Positions 8,225-17,705 are shown, numbered from the stretch's first letter. The stretch is DNA of 48,976 nucleotides from Megasphaera sp. (GCA_022641375.1 JALCDF010000005.1:1-48976); one strand, 5' to 3'. A program made the numbers and translations. Notes: a model not told the origin generated them from the sequence alone.

Positions 8225-8767
8225 ATGGTTCGTATAGCAAGAGAAAAACGGCATATGTTATTGAGCAAACGCATAGAGGAAAATCCGTTCATCAATGATG
8301 AAGAACTTGCGGAAGAATTTTCTGTCAGCGTAGCAACCATCCGCCTGGACCGCCTGGCATTGGGGATACCGGAAATGCGTATCCGCATCAAGCAACGGGC
8401 GGAGGCGGCTCAAACCAAAATAGATCATACGGATATTTTTGGCGAACTCGTTGACTGTACTGTAGGAAAAACCGCCATATCCATATTAACGGCGACGGAA
8501 GATATGGTCGATGAGGCACATATCGTTCGTTCCCGGTGTTTATATGCGCAGGCGGATTCGTTGGCCCAGGCAGTACTGAATTTGCCAATCAACATTACGG
8601 TAGTAGCCAATATTAAATATAAACAGCCGGTCACTGTTGGCGATAAACTTGTTGCCAAGGCAGAAGTTGTCCGCCAGCGGGATCAGAAATATTATGTGTG
8701 GGTGAAGATACGAAAAAACGCGAAGGAAGTATTTCGCGCCAAGTTTATTATAGAATCTTTGGAATAA
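8225..8767 (+). CDS. fapR: Fatty acid and phospholipid biosynthesis regulator FapR
   Basis: This 180-residue repressor has an N-terminal DeoR-type helix-turn-helix (about residues 8-50, DEELAEEFSVSVATIRLDRLALGIPEMR) and a C-terminal hot-dog domain that binds malonyl-CoA (about 70-178, with NITVVANIKYKQPVTVGDKLVAKAEV). Length and both domains fit Bacillus FapR (188 residues). It heads the operon it should control and its operator is directly upstream. Confidence 0.93.
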   Translation: MVRIAREKRHMLLSKRIEENPFINDEELAEEFSVSVATIRLDRLALGIPEMRIRIKQRAEAAQTKIDHTDIFGELVDCTVGKTAISILTATEDMVDEAHIVRSRCLYAQADSLAQAVLNLPINITVVANIKYKQPVTVGDKLVAKAEVVRQRDQKYYVWVKIRKNAKEVFRAKFIIESLE

Positions 8768-8781
8768 TGGAGCGGTATTGT

Positions 8782-9807
8782 ATGAAAATAGCTGTAGATG
8801 CTATGGGCGGCGATTATGCGCCGGAGGAAATTGTTCTTGGTGCAATCGAAGCAGTGAAAGATTATGATTTGGATGTCGTCCTGGTAGGAGATAAAGAAAA
8901 AATACAAAATGTCCTGACACGTTACGGTGGCAAGGAAAACTCTCGCTTATCTATCTTTCATGCCAGTCAAGTCATTGACATGGGAGAACATCCAGCTCAA
9001 GCGATTCGCAAGAAAAAAGACGCTTCCATCGTAGTGGCAACACGTCTCGTCAAAGAAGGGCAATGCGATGCTGTTGTGGCAGCCGGGAGTACCGGTGCTG
9101 CCGTAGCTGCGGCACTGTTTGGACTGGGCCGCATCAAGGGCATTGACAGGCCTTGCATTGCTACGCCGATTCCTTCTAAAAAGGGGATTACGGTATTATT
9201 GGATTCAGGAGCTAATTCCAATAGCAAACCGAAACATTTAGTGGAAGGTGCTATCATGGGCTCCCACTATGCAAAATATATCCTGGGTATTAAGAAACCT
9301 GTTGTGGGTCTGCTTAATATTGGGGAAGAAGCTTCCAAGGGGAATGAATTGTCTCAGGCGACGTATCCGCTGCTGAAAAAAATGAAGACGATTTCGTTCT
9401 ATGGGAATGTAGAAGGCAGGGATATACCTGACGGAAAAGTGGATGTCGTTGTTTGCGATGGGTTTGTTGGCAATGTCATCCTGAAGTTCGGTGAAGGTAT
9501 GGCGTTGTTTATTATTCGCTTAGTCAAAGAGACAATCCGGCAGAGTGGGTTTATTGCCAAATTAGGTGCTATGGCAGTATACCCGGCCTTAAAAATATTG
9601 AAGAAAAGGTTGGACTTTACTGAATATGGCGGCGCTCCTTTATTGGGAGTGGAAGGCAGCTTTATTATTTGTCATGGCAGTTCTAAAGCCAAGGCGATTA
9701 AAAATGCCATCCGGGTAGCCGGTGAATTTGTTGAACAGGATGTGGTCGGACATATCCGAACGAGTATCGAGGAAGAAGAGGTAGAACAGTATGATAGTGA
9801 AAGCTAA
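8782..9807 (+). CDS. plsX: Phosphate acyltransferase PlsX
   Basis: This 341-residue enzyme makes acyl-phosphate from acyl-ACP for phosphatidic acid synthesis. It begins MKIAVDAMGGDYAPEEIVLGA, the PlsX hallmark, and carries GSTGAAVAAALFGLGRIKGIDRP and DGFVGNVILKFGEG. The frame is open from 8698, but GGAG at 8769-8772 selects the ATG at 8782. It lies between fapR and fabH, as in Bacillus, and overlaps fabH by 17 bp. Confidence 0.95.
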   Translation: MKIAVDAMGGDYAPEEIVLGAIEAVKDYDLDVVLVGDKEKIQNVLTRYGGKENSRLSIFHASQVIDMGEHPAQAIRKKKDASIVVATRLVKEGQCDAVVAAGSTGAAVAAALFGLGRIKGIDRPCIATPIPSKKGITVLLDSGANSNSKPKHLVEGAIMGSHYAKYILGIKKPVVGLLNIGEEASKGNELSQATYPLLKKMKTISFYGNVEGRDIPDGKVDVVVCDGFVGNVILKFGEGMALFIIRLVKETIRQSGFIAKLGAMAVYPALKILKKRLDFTEYGGAPLLGVEGSFIICHGSSKAKAIKNAIRVAGEFVEQDVVGHIRTSIEEEEVEQYDSES

Positions 9808-10786
9808 TCCGGCAGGGATTTTAGGAACAGGCCATTACGCACCGGAACAAGTATGGACGAATAAAGACTTGGAAAAAATGATGGATACATCAGATGAATG
9901 GATTCGCAGCCGTACCGGAATCGGAGCCCGTCATGTGGCGCCGCAGGGGATGAATACGACGGACATGGCTACGGAAGCAGCCAAACAGGCGATGGAAATG
10001 GCACATGTCAAGCCGGAAGAACTGGATTTGATTATCCTGGCGACCTTGACGCCGGATCGTTCACTGCCAGCTTCATCCTGTAAAATCCAGGCGAATCTGG
10101 GTGCAGTCAATGCGGCAGCTTTTGATTTGGCCGCTGCCTGCTCAGGCTTTGTTTATGGTGCTATTACGGCAGCTCAATATATCGAAAATGGTTTTTATGA
10201 TAAAGTCCTGGTCATCGGGGCAGAAATCCTGACCCGGGTCATCAACTGGAAAGACCGCGGTTCCTGTATCCTTTTTGGTGATGGCGCCGGCGCAGCTGTT
10301 ATCGGCCGTGTACCGTCAGGATATGGTATCCTGGGAGGTGCCATGGGCGCTGACGGCACTGGCGGAGATTATCTGACGATTCCGGCCAGTGGTGTAGAAA
10401 TGCCGCCGACAGATGCGTTGCGGGAAAATGGAATGGCTTATGCCAAGATGGATGGCAAGGAAGTATATAAATTTGCGGTCAATGCCATGCCGAAAGCGGC
10501 AAAACTGGCATTGAAGCGGTCGGAATTGAAAACAGAAGATATTGATGTCCTGATTCCTCATCAGGCGAATATCCGTATCATTCAATCGGCAGCCAAACGT
10601 CTCCATATACCGATGGATAAGGTATATGTCAACATTGAACGATATGCGAATACGTCCGGTGCATCCATTCCTATTGCCTTGGATGAAGCCAATCGCAATG
10701 GCATGATCCATCGTGATGACATCGTATGTCTGGATGGATTCGGTGCAGGACTTACGTGGTCCAGCCTGGTCATGAAATGGTATTAG
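9791..10786 (+). CDS. fabH: Beta-ketoacyl-ACP synthase III FabH
   Basis: This 331-residue enzyme condenses an acyl-CoA primer with malonyl-ACP to start fatty acid synthesis. The Cys-His-Asn triad is visible: Cys117 in AAACSGFVYG, His in IPHQANIRII and Asn in ERYANTSGAS. The DTSDEWIRSRTGI block near residue 31 is also typical. The ATG at 9791 lies inside plsX; a GTG at 9797 is an alternative start. Confidence 0.95.
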   Translation: MIVKANPAGILGTGHYAPEQVWTNKDLEKMMDTSDEWIRSRTGIGARHVAPQGMNTTDMATEAAKQAMEMAHVKPEELDLIILATLTPDRSLPASSCKIQANLGAVNAAAFDLAAACSGFVYGAITAAQYIENGFYDKVLVIGAEILTRVINWKDRGSCILFGDGAGAAVIGRVPSGYGILGGAMGADGTGGDYLTIPASGVEMPPTDALRENGMAYAKMDGKEVYKFAVNAMPKAAKLALKRSELKTEDIDVLIPHQANIRIIQSAAKRLHIPMDKVYVNIERYANTSGASIPIALDEANRNGMIHRDDIVCLDGFGAGLTWSSLVMKWY

Positions 10787-10805
10787 AACATCAGATGAGG
10801 TGATT

Positions 10806-11753
10806 ATGAATATGAAGAAAGCTTTTGTTTTCCCTGGACAGGGTGCGCAAAAAGTGGGCATGGTCAAAGATTTATACGATGCATATCCCATTGTCAGAGA
10901 ATTGTTTGAAGAAGCCGATGATTCTCTTGGATTTTCGCTGACCAGACTGATTTTTGAAGGGCCCGATGAAGAATTGATGAAGACGGCCAATACGCAGCCG
11001 GCAATCCTGACGGCCAGTACGGCTTGCTGCCGTGTCCTGGCACAGGAAGGCCTGACTCCGGATATTGCGGCAGGCCACAGCCTCGGTGAATATTCTGCTC
11101 TGGTTGCAGCCGGTGCTCTTACATTTGCCGATGCAGTACGGACAGTACGTCTCCGCGGTCAGTTCATGCAGGAAGCCGTTCCTTTGGGAGCTGGCGGCAT
11201 GGCAGCTATTTTGGGCCTTGCGGAAGATAAAATAAAAGAAATTTGTGCTGATATTTCTGCACAGGGCGGCGTCGTCCAGGCTGTTAATTTTAACTGCCCC
11301 GGACAAATCGTTATTGCCGGCAAGATAAAATCCGTTGAAGCAGCCGCGGAAGCGATGAAGGAAGCGGGTGCCAAACGAGCTATCATGCTTCATGTCAGTG
11401 CACCGTTCCATAGTTCGCTCATGGAACCGGCAGCGAAAAGACTGGCGGAAGTCCTCGATGACATCGCAATTTCCGATGCTAAGATCCCCGTCGTTGCCAA
11501 TGTCAACGGGAAAATCGAAACCGCAGCTGCCGATATTAAGACAGCCCTGGTAAAACAAGCGGCCAGTCCGGTCCTTTGGATAGACTGCACGAAGACGATG
11601 CAGGCATTTGGTGCCGAAGCATTTGTTGAAGTCGGTCCGGGAAAAACACTTTGCGGATTCAACCGTAAAATCGACCGGAAAATCCATAGTGAAAATGTAG
11701 AAGATACAGCATCATTGAAAAAAACACTTGAATTTTTCCAGGGGGTTCGATAA
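10806..11753 (+). CDS. fabD: Malonyl-CoA:ACP transacylase FabD
   Basis: A 315-residue enzyme that loads malonate onto ACP. FVFPGQGAQKVGM opens the protein, the nucleophile Ser92 is in GHSLGEYSAL, the malonate-binding Arg is in VRLRGQFMQEA and the catalytic His is in HVSAPFHSSLM. GAGG at 10797-10800 suits the ATG at 10806; GTG 10800 and ATG 10812 are in frame and possible. Confidence 0.95.
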   Translation: MNMKKAFVFPGQGAQKVGMVKDLYDAYPIVRELFEEADDSLGFSLTRLIFEGPDEELMKTANTQPAILTASTACCRVLAQEGLTPDIAAGHSLGEYSALVAAGALTFADAVRTVRLRGQFMQEAVPLGAGGMAAILGLAEDKIKEICADISAQGGVVQAVNFNCPGQIVIAGKIKSVEAAAEAMKEAGAKRAIMLHVSAPFHSSLMEPAAKRLAEVLDDIAISDAKIPVVANVNGKIETAAADIKTALVKQAASPVLWIDCTKTMQAFGAEAFVEVGPGKTLCGFNRKIDRKIHSENVEDTASLKKTLEFFQGVR

Positions 11754-11754
11754 A

Positions 11755-12498
11755 ATGCTTTTAACAGGAAAAACAGCTATCGTCACCGGTGGTTCCCGTG
11801 GGATAGGGAGAGCCATTGCCGTTGCCTTTGCCGCTGCAGGGGCAAACGTAGCCGTCATATATGCCGGGAATACCCAGGCAGCCACAGAAACGGTACAGAT
11901 GATTACCGATAAAGGCGGCGTTTGTACAGCGATTCAGTGCGATGTTGCCGATGGCAATGCCGTTACTGCCATGGTCAAAGCGGTGAAAGAACAATTTGGC
12001 ACGGTAGATATCTTAGTGAATAATGCGGGTATTACCCGTGATAATATCATCATGCGCATGAAAGAAGAAGACTGGCAGAAGGTCATGGATACGAATCTGA
12101 CCGGCGCATTCCATTGTACCAAGGCAGTTTCAAAATTTATGATGAAACAGCGCAGCGGTGCTATTGTGAATATATCTTCTGTCGTGGGCCTCACTGGCAA
12201 TGCCGGTCAGGCAAACTACGCTGCCGCTAAGGCCGGACTCATCGGCCTGACGAAATCGGTTGCAAAAGAATTGGCATCGCGCAATGTTCGTGCCAATGCC
12301 ATTGCGCCGGGGTGTATCGATACCGATATGACATCCGTTTTAGGTGATGATGCCATTGAAGCCATGAAGAAGACGATTCCCATGGGCCGCGTAGCCCGGC
12401 CGGAAGAAGTCGCACAGGCAGTCCTATTCCTGGCATCAGATTCAGCAAGCTATATTACCGGCCAGGTCATCAATGTAGATGGCGGCATGGTAATGTAA
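11755..12498 (+). CDS. fabG: 3-oxoacyl-ACP reductase FabG
   Basis: A 247-residue short-chain dehydrogenase that reduces 3-oxoacyl-ACP with NADPH. It has the cofactor motif GGSRGIGRA, the NNAG motif, the catalytic Ser in NISSVVGL, the Tyr/Lys pair in NYAAAKAG, and the C-terminal TGQVINVDGGM. The ATG starts 1 bp after the fabD stop, with GGGGG at 11741-11745. Confidence 0.95.
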   Translation: MLLTGKTAIVTGGSRGIGRAIAVAFAAAGANVAVIYAGNTQAATETVQMITDKGGVCTAIQCDVADGNAVTAMVKAVKEQFGTVDILVNNAGITRDNIIMRMKEEDWQKVMDTNLTGAFHCTKAVSKFMMKQRSGAIVNISSVVGLTGNAGQANYAAAKAGLIGLTKSVAKELASRNVRANAIAPGCIDTDMTSVLGDDAIEAMKKTIPMGRVARPEEVAQAVLFLASDSASYITGQVINVDGGMVM

Positions 12499-12533
12499 AT
12501 AAATCATACTCCACTGAAAGGGGGTGAACGGAT

Positions 12534-12779
12534 ATGAGCGAAGACGCTACTTTTGAAAAAGTTAAGAGTATTGTTGTAGAACAGTTAGGTGTTGACGAAA
12601 AAGAAGTCAAGATGGATGCTGCTTACATTGATGATTTAGGCGCTGATTCCTTGGATATCGTTGAACTTATCATGGCTTTCGAAGAAGAATTCAATATCGA
12701 AATCCCTGATGATGTTGCAGAAAAAATTAAAACTGTTAAAGATACAGTTGATTACATTGAAAAGGAAAAAAAGGCGTAA
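12534..12779 (+). CDS. acpP: Acyl carrier protein
   Basis: An acidic 81-residue protein with the phosphopantetheine site DSLD (Ser39) in [21 protein letters not shown]. It carries the growing acyl chain for the enzymes around it. AGGGGGTG precedes the ATG. Codon choice differs from the neighbours (more GTT, GCT, TTA), as often seen in very highly expressed genes. Confidence 0.97.
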   Translation: MSEDATFEKVKSIVVEQLGVDEKEVKMDAAYIDDLGADSLDIVELIMAFEEEFNIEIPDDVAEKIKTVKDTVDYIEKEKKA

Positions 12780-12798
12780 GTACGCAATAGGAACCAGA

Positions 12799-12831
12799 AG
12801 GGAAGGCTTTGCATGATGCATCGTCTTCCCT
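12799..12831 (+). other. Stem-loop between acpP and fabK
   Basis: AGGGAAG (12799-12805) pairs with CTTCCCT (12825-12831) around an inner small hairpin (TGCATGATGCA). There is no T run. It may stabilise the acpP message or trim readthrough into fabK; this is inference. Confidence 0.45.
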
Positions 12832-12860
12832 CTATGGTATCTTGAATGGAGGAAAACACA

Positions 12861-13817
12861 GTGAAGCTGCCAGAATTAAAGATAGGTAAGCTTGTTGCAA
12901 AGGTGCCAATTATTCAGGGAGGCATGGCAATTCGGTTGTCCACAGCCCGGTTGGCAGCAGCCGTGGCCAATGAAGGCGGTATTGGCCTTATCGCGGCATC
13001 GGGTATGTCTTTTGATGAACTACGGGATGAAATCCGTTTGGCTAAGAAATTAGCACCGAATGGTGTTATTGGTATAAATATAATGGTTGCAGCCCGGGAA
13101 TTTAAGGGGATTGTAACTACTGCTATTGAAGAAGGAATCGATCTAGTCGTCGCAGGGGCAGGATTCTCCCGTGATATGTTTGCATGGGGGAAAGAAAGCG
13201 GTACACCCATTGTACCTATTGTTTCTTCGGCTAAACTAGCTAAAATATCCCAGACCCTGGGTGCTTCTGCGGTCATCGTTGAAGGTGCAGAAGCAGGCGG
13301 GCATTTGGGAACGAATCGCTCCAGTCGTCTTATCGTGCCAGAAGTGCGGGCTGCCGTTACTATTCCGGTCATCGGAGCCGGCGGTATATTGCATGGTACA
13401 GATATTGCTGAAATGATGCGCCTCGGTGCGAACGGTGTCCAAATGGGAAGCCGCTTCGCCGCCAGTATAGAATCAAATGGCGCTGACGAATTAAAGAAAG
13501 TCTATTTGCGGGCTAATAATCCGGAAGATTTTATCTTGGTGCACAGCCCTGTGGGTCTTCCCGGCCAGGCTATTCGGACGCCTTTTTCGGAACGAATTCT
13601 GCTGGGTACGGCACCCAAGCCGGTCACGTGTGATCATTGCTTACGGAAATGCAGCCATAAATACTGTATTATCCGGGCGCTTACACGGGCTCAGCAGGGC
13701 GATGTGGAAACCGGTCTTGTGTTTGCCGGCCGGCGTATGCTGGAAATTCACGATATTTTATCCGTAAAAGAAATATTTGCATATCTGAAGCGGGAAACAG
13801 ATGCAATTCCCGATTAA
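12861..13817 (+). CDS. fabK: FabK-like enoyl-ACP reductase / nitronate monooxygenase family flavoprotein
   Basis: A 318-residue FMN-dependent TIM-barrel protein. Family signs are PIIQGGMAIRLS at the start, GINIMVA, EGAEAGGHLG and PVIGAGGI-x9-MMRLGANGVQMGSRF (FMN phosphate site). Its place between acpP and fabF argues for the enoyl reductase step, since no fabI is seen here. It carries a cysteine-rich tail (CDHCLRKCSHKYC, near residue 260) typical of clostridial members and absent from streptococcal FabK, so a related oxidoreductase activity is not excluded. GGAGG at 12848-12852 points to GTG 12861, not the ATG at 12846. Confidence 0.78.
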   Translation: MKLPELKIGKLVAKVPIIQGGMAIRLSTARLAAAVANEGGIGLIAASGMSFDELRDEIRLAKKLAPNGVIGINIMVAAREFKGIVTTAIEEGIDLVVAGAGFSRDMFAWGKESGTPIVPIVSSAKLAKISQTLGASAVIVEGAEAGGHLGTNRSSRLIVPEVRAAVTIPVIGAGGILHGTDIAEMMRLGANGVQMGSRFAASIESNGADELKKVYLRANNPEDFILVHSPVGLPGQAIRTPFSERILLGTAPKPVTCDHCLRKCSHKYCIIRALTRAQQGDVETGLVFAGRRMLEIHDILSVKEIFAYLKRETDAIPD

Positions 13818-13847
13818 CGTTTTGAATTTTTAGATGAGGTGAAAATT

Positions 13848-15101
13848 TTGGAAAAACGTGTAGTAATTACAGGGTTGGGCGTTATTTCTCCGATAGGTCT
13901 GGGCAAAGAAAACTATTGGAACGCATTGCTCAACGGCACGAACGGTATTGGTCCGATCACCCATTTCGATGCGACGGAATACTCCGCACGTATTGCCGGC
14001 GAAGTAAAAGATTTTAATCCCGCCGATTATGGTATCGACAGAAAAGAAGCTCGTCATATGGATCCGTCTACGCAGTATTCCGTAGCAGCTTCCAAATTGG
14101 CGTTGGATGATTCTCATATGAATCTGGATGACGAAGACCGGGATCGCATCGGGACCGTCATCGGGACCGGCATCGGCGGTATGGAAACACTCCATAATTT
14201 ATATAAAAATTTGTTTGCCAAGGGACCGTCCCGGGTAAATCCGTTCGTAGTACCTAAAATGATTGCCAATATGGCGTCTGGCCAGGTATCGATTTTCTTT
14301 GGCCTTCAGGGCCATTGTGCCAGTGTCGTTACAGCCTGTGCCACCGGTACGAATTCCATCGGTGCGGCATACCGCATGGTTCAGCGCGGTGAATTGGATG
14401 CCGTCTTTGCCGGCGGTACCGAAGCTGCCGTATCTCCCGGTGCCGTAGCCGGATTTGCGGCGATGAAAGCACTGAGTACCCGGAATGATGATCCGGAACA
14501 TGCATCGAGACCGTTCGACAAAGACCGCGACGGTTTTGTCATGGGCGAAGGTGCCGGCATTGTCATTGTGGAAGAATTGGAACATGCCAAAAAACGTGGC
14601 GCGCATATCTATTGTGAAATAGGCGGCTATGGCAGCAATGCCGATGCCTACCATATCACTGCACCGGCTCCGGAAGGCATCCAGCAGTCTAAATGCATGA
14701 AATTAGCTATCGATGATGCGGGAATGAAACCGGAACAAGTAGATTATATTAATGCCCATGGCACGTCAACACACTTGAATGATTTGAATGAATCCAAGGC
14801 CGTTGCCCGTGTTTTCGGGGAACATGCTAAAAAGGTCCTGATCAGCTCGACAAAATCCATGACCGGCCATCTGCTGGGGGCGGCTGGTGCCGTGGAAGCT
14901 ATCGCGTGTGCGATGACGATTGAAACCGGCAACGTGCATCCGACGATTAATTTCGTGGAACCGGATGATGAATTAAAAGACCTGGATCTTAATTATGTAC
15001 CGAATAAAGCTGTCAAGGCTGATGTTAATGTGGCTATTTCTAATTCCTTCGGTTTCGGTGGTCATAACGCAACATTATTGTTTAAGAAATACGTAGGGTA
15101 A
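13848..15101 (+). CDS. fabF: Beta-ketoacyl-ACP synthase II FabF
   Basis: A 417-residue elongating condensing enzyme. Cys164 sits in VTACATGTNSIG, the two histidines in NAHGTSTHLND and GHLLGAAGAVEA, and the Lys in SSTKSMTGH. GATGAGG overlaps a GTG at 13839, so TTG at 13848 (LEKRVVITGLG) is the likely start and gives the usual N-terminus. No fabZ or acc genes are in the operon; they must lie elsewhere. Confidence 0.95.
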   Translation: MEKRVVITGLGVISPIGLGKENYWNALLNGTNGIGPITHFDATEYSARIAGEVKDFNPADYGIDRKEARHMDPSTQYSVAASKLALDDSHMNLDDEDRDRIGTVIGTGIGGMETLHNLYKNLFAKGPSRVNPFVVPKMIANMASGQVSIFFGLQGHCASVVTACATGTNSIGAAYRMVQRGELDAVFAGGTEAAVSPGAVAGFAAMKALSTRNDDPEHASRPFDKDRDGFVMGEGAGIVIVEELEHAKKRGAHIYCEIGGYGSNADAYHITAPAPEGIQQSKCMKLAIDDAGMKPEQVDYINAHGTSTHLNDLNESKAVARVFGEHAKKVLISSTKSMTGHLLGAAGAVEAIACAMTIETGNVHPTINFVEPDDELKDLDLNYVPNKAVKADVNVAISNSFGFGGHNATLLFKKYVG

Positions 15102-15114
15102 AAGAGATCACTTG

Positions 15115-15825
15115 ATGAATACAGTAAGGAAAGAACAATTAGAAAAATTTATCAGTATCCTGGGTTTAAAACCATTTCAGCAATTGTCCATATTGGATCA
15201 GGCATTGACGCATTCGTCCTATGCCAATGAAAACAGAGGCAAGCGTGGCTTTTATAATGAACGCCTGGAATTTTTAGGCGATGCTATCCTTGATCTGGTC
15301 GTTGGTGAATATCTGTTTCTTCAATATCCCCACATGCCCGAAGGCGAATTGTCCAAGGCACGGGCCAGTGTAGTCAGTGAAACACCGCTGGCTACGGTAT
15401 GCGCATCCTTTCATATGGGTGAATATATCCTGTTAGGAAAAGGCGAGCTGGCGTCCGGGGGCAGGACCCGGGCCAGTATCATGGCAGATGCCTTTGAAGC
15501 GGTTGTAGGCGCTATTTATATTGACTCGACATATGATGAAGCTCGTAAATTTATTTTGCATCAGCTTCGCGGCTATCTGGCGATGGTTGCCAACGGCGAT
15601 TGTGATAAAGATTATAAAACGTTGTTCCAGGAATTTGTCCAACGGGACGGCGAACAGGTCATCACATATGAATTATGTCGTGAAGAAGGACCGGACCATG
15701 ATAAGACATTCTATATGCAGGTCATTGTCAATGGCAAGGTCTTAGGTGAAGGCGCTGGCAAGACGAAGAAGGATGCTGAGCAGCATGCTGCTCATAAGGC
15801 ATTGATATGTTTACATGCGATATAA
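15115..15825 (+). CDS. rnc: Ribonuclease III
   Basis: A 236-residue double-strand-specific endonuclease for rRNA and mRNA processing. The signature NERLEFLGDAILDLVVGEYLF lies near residue 45, the second acidic site in MADAFEAVVGAIYID, and a C-terminal dsRNA-binding domain spans about 160-232 (ending AGKTKKDAEQHAAHKAL). It ends the fab operon, as in many Firmicutes. ATG 15115 is preceded by an in-frame TTG at 15112. Confidence 0.95.
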   Translation: MNTVRKEQLEKFISILGLKPFQQLSILDQALTHSSYANENRGKRGFYNERLEFLGDAILDLVVGEYLFLQYPHMPEGELSKARASVVSETPLATVCASFHMGEYILLGKGELASGGRTRASIMADAFEAVVGAIYIDSTYDEARKFILHQLRGYLAMVANGDCDKDYKTLFQEFVQRDGEQVITYELCREEGPDHDKTFYMQVIVNGKVLGEGAGKTKKDAEQHAAHKALICLHAI

Positions 15826-15856
15826 AAGGATGCGGCTGAGCCGCATCCTTTTTTTT
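15826..15856 (+). terminator. Strong intrinsic terminator of the fab-rnc operon
   Basis: A perfect 11-bp stem (AAGGATGCGGC, 15826-15836, with 15840-15850), a 3-nt loop and eight T residues directly after the rnc stop. Confidence 0.95.
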
Positions 15857-15866
15857 GAGGTTTATT

Positions 15867-16892
15867 ATGAAAAAAACATCTATTATTCCCATTTTTATTC
15901 CTCACATCGGTTGTCCGCACCGGTGTGTATTTTGCAATCAATGGCAGATTACGGGACATCGCGGGGTACCGTCGCCGGATGATATCCGGCATGCCGTCGA
16001 TACGTATACAGCAAGCAGCCGGGAACCGCGCCATTGGGAACTGGCTTTTTACGGCGGCAGCTTTACGGCGATACCGGTGGATATGCAGGAACGGCTGCTG
16101 CAGCCGGCCTATGAAGCATTGCAGGCTGGAAAAATCCAGTCACTTCGTTGCTCTACGCGGCCGGACTGCATTGACGGGCCGGTCATGGCCAGACTGCACC
16201 ATTACGGTATGACTATTGTCGAACTGGGCGTGCAGTCGATGGATGATAGCGTCCTGGAAAAGGCCCAGCGGGGCCATACAGCGGCGCAGGTAGAAACAGC
16301 TACCCGGCTTTTGCGCCAGGACGGTTTTACCGTAGGGCATCAGCTGATGCCGGGACTTCCCGGTGAAGACTGGGATAGTCTGGTAAGGACGACAGCGGCC
16401 GTCTGCCGCCTCCATCCGGATATCGCCCGGATTTATCCGGTAGCGGTGCTGGAGAATACAGAACTTGCCGAACAGTATCGTACCGGGAGGTACGAACCGT
16501 TGACCATACCGGAAGGGGTCAGGCGGGCGGCGTATATGAAGCAGCAGTTCATCGACCACGGCATACATGTCATCCGTACGGGCCTGCAGGCTACGGCAGA
16601 CCTGGATGATACGACGCAGGTACTGGCCGGGGCATACACGCCGGCTATGGGCGAAATGGTCGATTCCCTGCGATACAGGGTGAAACTGTTTGCGGTTCTC
16701 GATACCTTGCATCAGGCAGACATAATCATATCCTATAATCGTCGTGACACATCCCGGGTGCGGGGCTATAAGAATCAGACGATGCATGAGGCGGATAAGC
16801 GGTATAGTTTCTGCTTGCACTGGCAGGAAGATAATACCGTGGCACCTGGCAGTATCCGAGCAGGTGATGTAGAATTAGTAATAGGTAAATAA
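15867..16892 (+). CDS. Radical SAM protein of the Elp3-like (COG1243) type
   Basis: A 341-residue radical SAM enzyme. The iron-sulfur motif is C-x3-C-x2-C in CPHRCVFCNQ (near residue 19), followed by the SAM-binding FYGGSFTAI and GVQSMDDSVLEKAQRGHT, which match the Elp3-type radical SAM core. It lacks the acetyltransferase domain of Elp3. Such a gene often follows rnc in Firmicutes; the substrate is unknown. The ATG is 10 bp after the terminator, with TGAGG as ribosome site, so it may depend on readthrough. Confidence 0.82.
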   Translation: MKKTSIIPIFIPHIGCPHRCVFCNQWQITGHRGVPSPDDIRHAVDTYTASSREPRHWELAFYGGSFTAIPVDMQERLLQPAYEALQAGKIQSLRCSTRPDCIDGPVMARLHHYGMTIVELGVQSMDDSVLEKAQRGHTAAQVETATRLLRQDGFTVGHQLMPGLPGEDWDSLVRTTAAVCRLHPDIARIYPVAVLENTELAEQYRTGRYEPLTIPEGVRRAAYMKQQFIDHGIHVIRTGLQATADLDDTTQVLAGAYTPAMGEMVDSLRYRVKLFAVLDTLHQADIIISYNRRDTSRVRGYKNQTMHEADKRYSFCLHWQEDNTVAPGSIRAGDVELVIGK

Positions 16893-16958
16893 AAACTAGT
16901 AACAGGTAAAAATGAACAGTCAGATAGTACTGTGTATTGAAAGCACAGGAGGGACGCC

Positions 16959-17705
16959 ATGAAAGCAGATATATTAATTGTAGAAGATGAAGAAGCCGTT
17001 GCCCGGGAATTGCGGACCATGGTGAATCATATAGACCCGGATTTACATGTTATCGGTATTTGTGGTGATGGAGAAACAGCGCTGGCCCGTATTATATCTG
17101 ACAAACCGGATCTTGTCTTATTGGACATCGAATTGCCGGGAATCAATGGGTTAGAGGTAGCCGGCACAATCGCTAAGATGGATGACGGACCGGCTGTCGT
17201 ATTTTTGACGGCGTATGATCAGTTTGCTCTTGAAGCGTTTGATGTCAATGCAGTAGATTACATCCTCAAGCCGATTGATGAACGTAAGTTGCGGCGCATC
17301 CTCGAAAGGAGCAAGCGAATCCTCGATGTTACGGCTAAAACAGCGGACAAGACAAAGGAAACGTCTCCTTTGCGCCATATGGCGGTGGACAAAGGGGATA
17401 CGATGGAAGTCATTGATTGCTGTCAGATTCGCTTCATTTATGGGGAAAATCACTATATCCATATTATGATGACCAATGGGGAGAGCCACGAAGTTCGTAT
17501 GAGTCTTCGGGATATGGAAGAACGCCTGCCGCAAGACAGTTTTTTTCGGTGTCACCGCAGTTATATAGTCAATGTGAATGAAATCAAACAAATTAAGACG
17601 TGGTTCAAACGAGGATACATCCTGGTCCTTAACGGGAAGCCGCCTTCTGAAATACCTGTAGGCAGAGCCTATGTGGATGTTCTTAAGTCCCATATTGAAT
17701 TTTAA
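16959..17705 (+). CDS. LytTR-family response regulator
   Basis: A 248-residue response regulator: receiver domain (residues 1-120, phospho-acceptor Asp56 in LVLLDIELPG, Lys in YILKPIDERKL) and a LytTR DNA-binding domain (about 140-245, with FFRCHRSYIVNVNEIKQI). CAGGAGGGA precedes the ATG. Its probable kinase, of the LytS type, is the second gene downstream, with a radical SAM gene between them. Confidence 0.9.
   Translation: MKADILIVEDEEAVARELRTMVNHIDPDLHVIGICGDGETALARIISDKPDLVLLDIELPGINGLEVAGTIAKMDDGPAVVFLTAYDQFALEAFDVNAVDYILKPIDERKLRRILERSKRILDVTAKTADKTKETSPLRHMAVDKGDTMEVIDCCQIRFIYGENHYIHIMMTNGESHEVRMSLRDMEERLPQDSFFRCHRSYIVNVNEIKQIKTWFKRGYILVLNGKPPSEIPVGRAYVDVLKSHIEF

Noticed and set aside
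10872-11687. Long open frame on the minus strand across fabD
   Set aside because: It mirrors the codon pattern of fabD, has no ribosome site or family text, and lies wholly within a certain gene.
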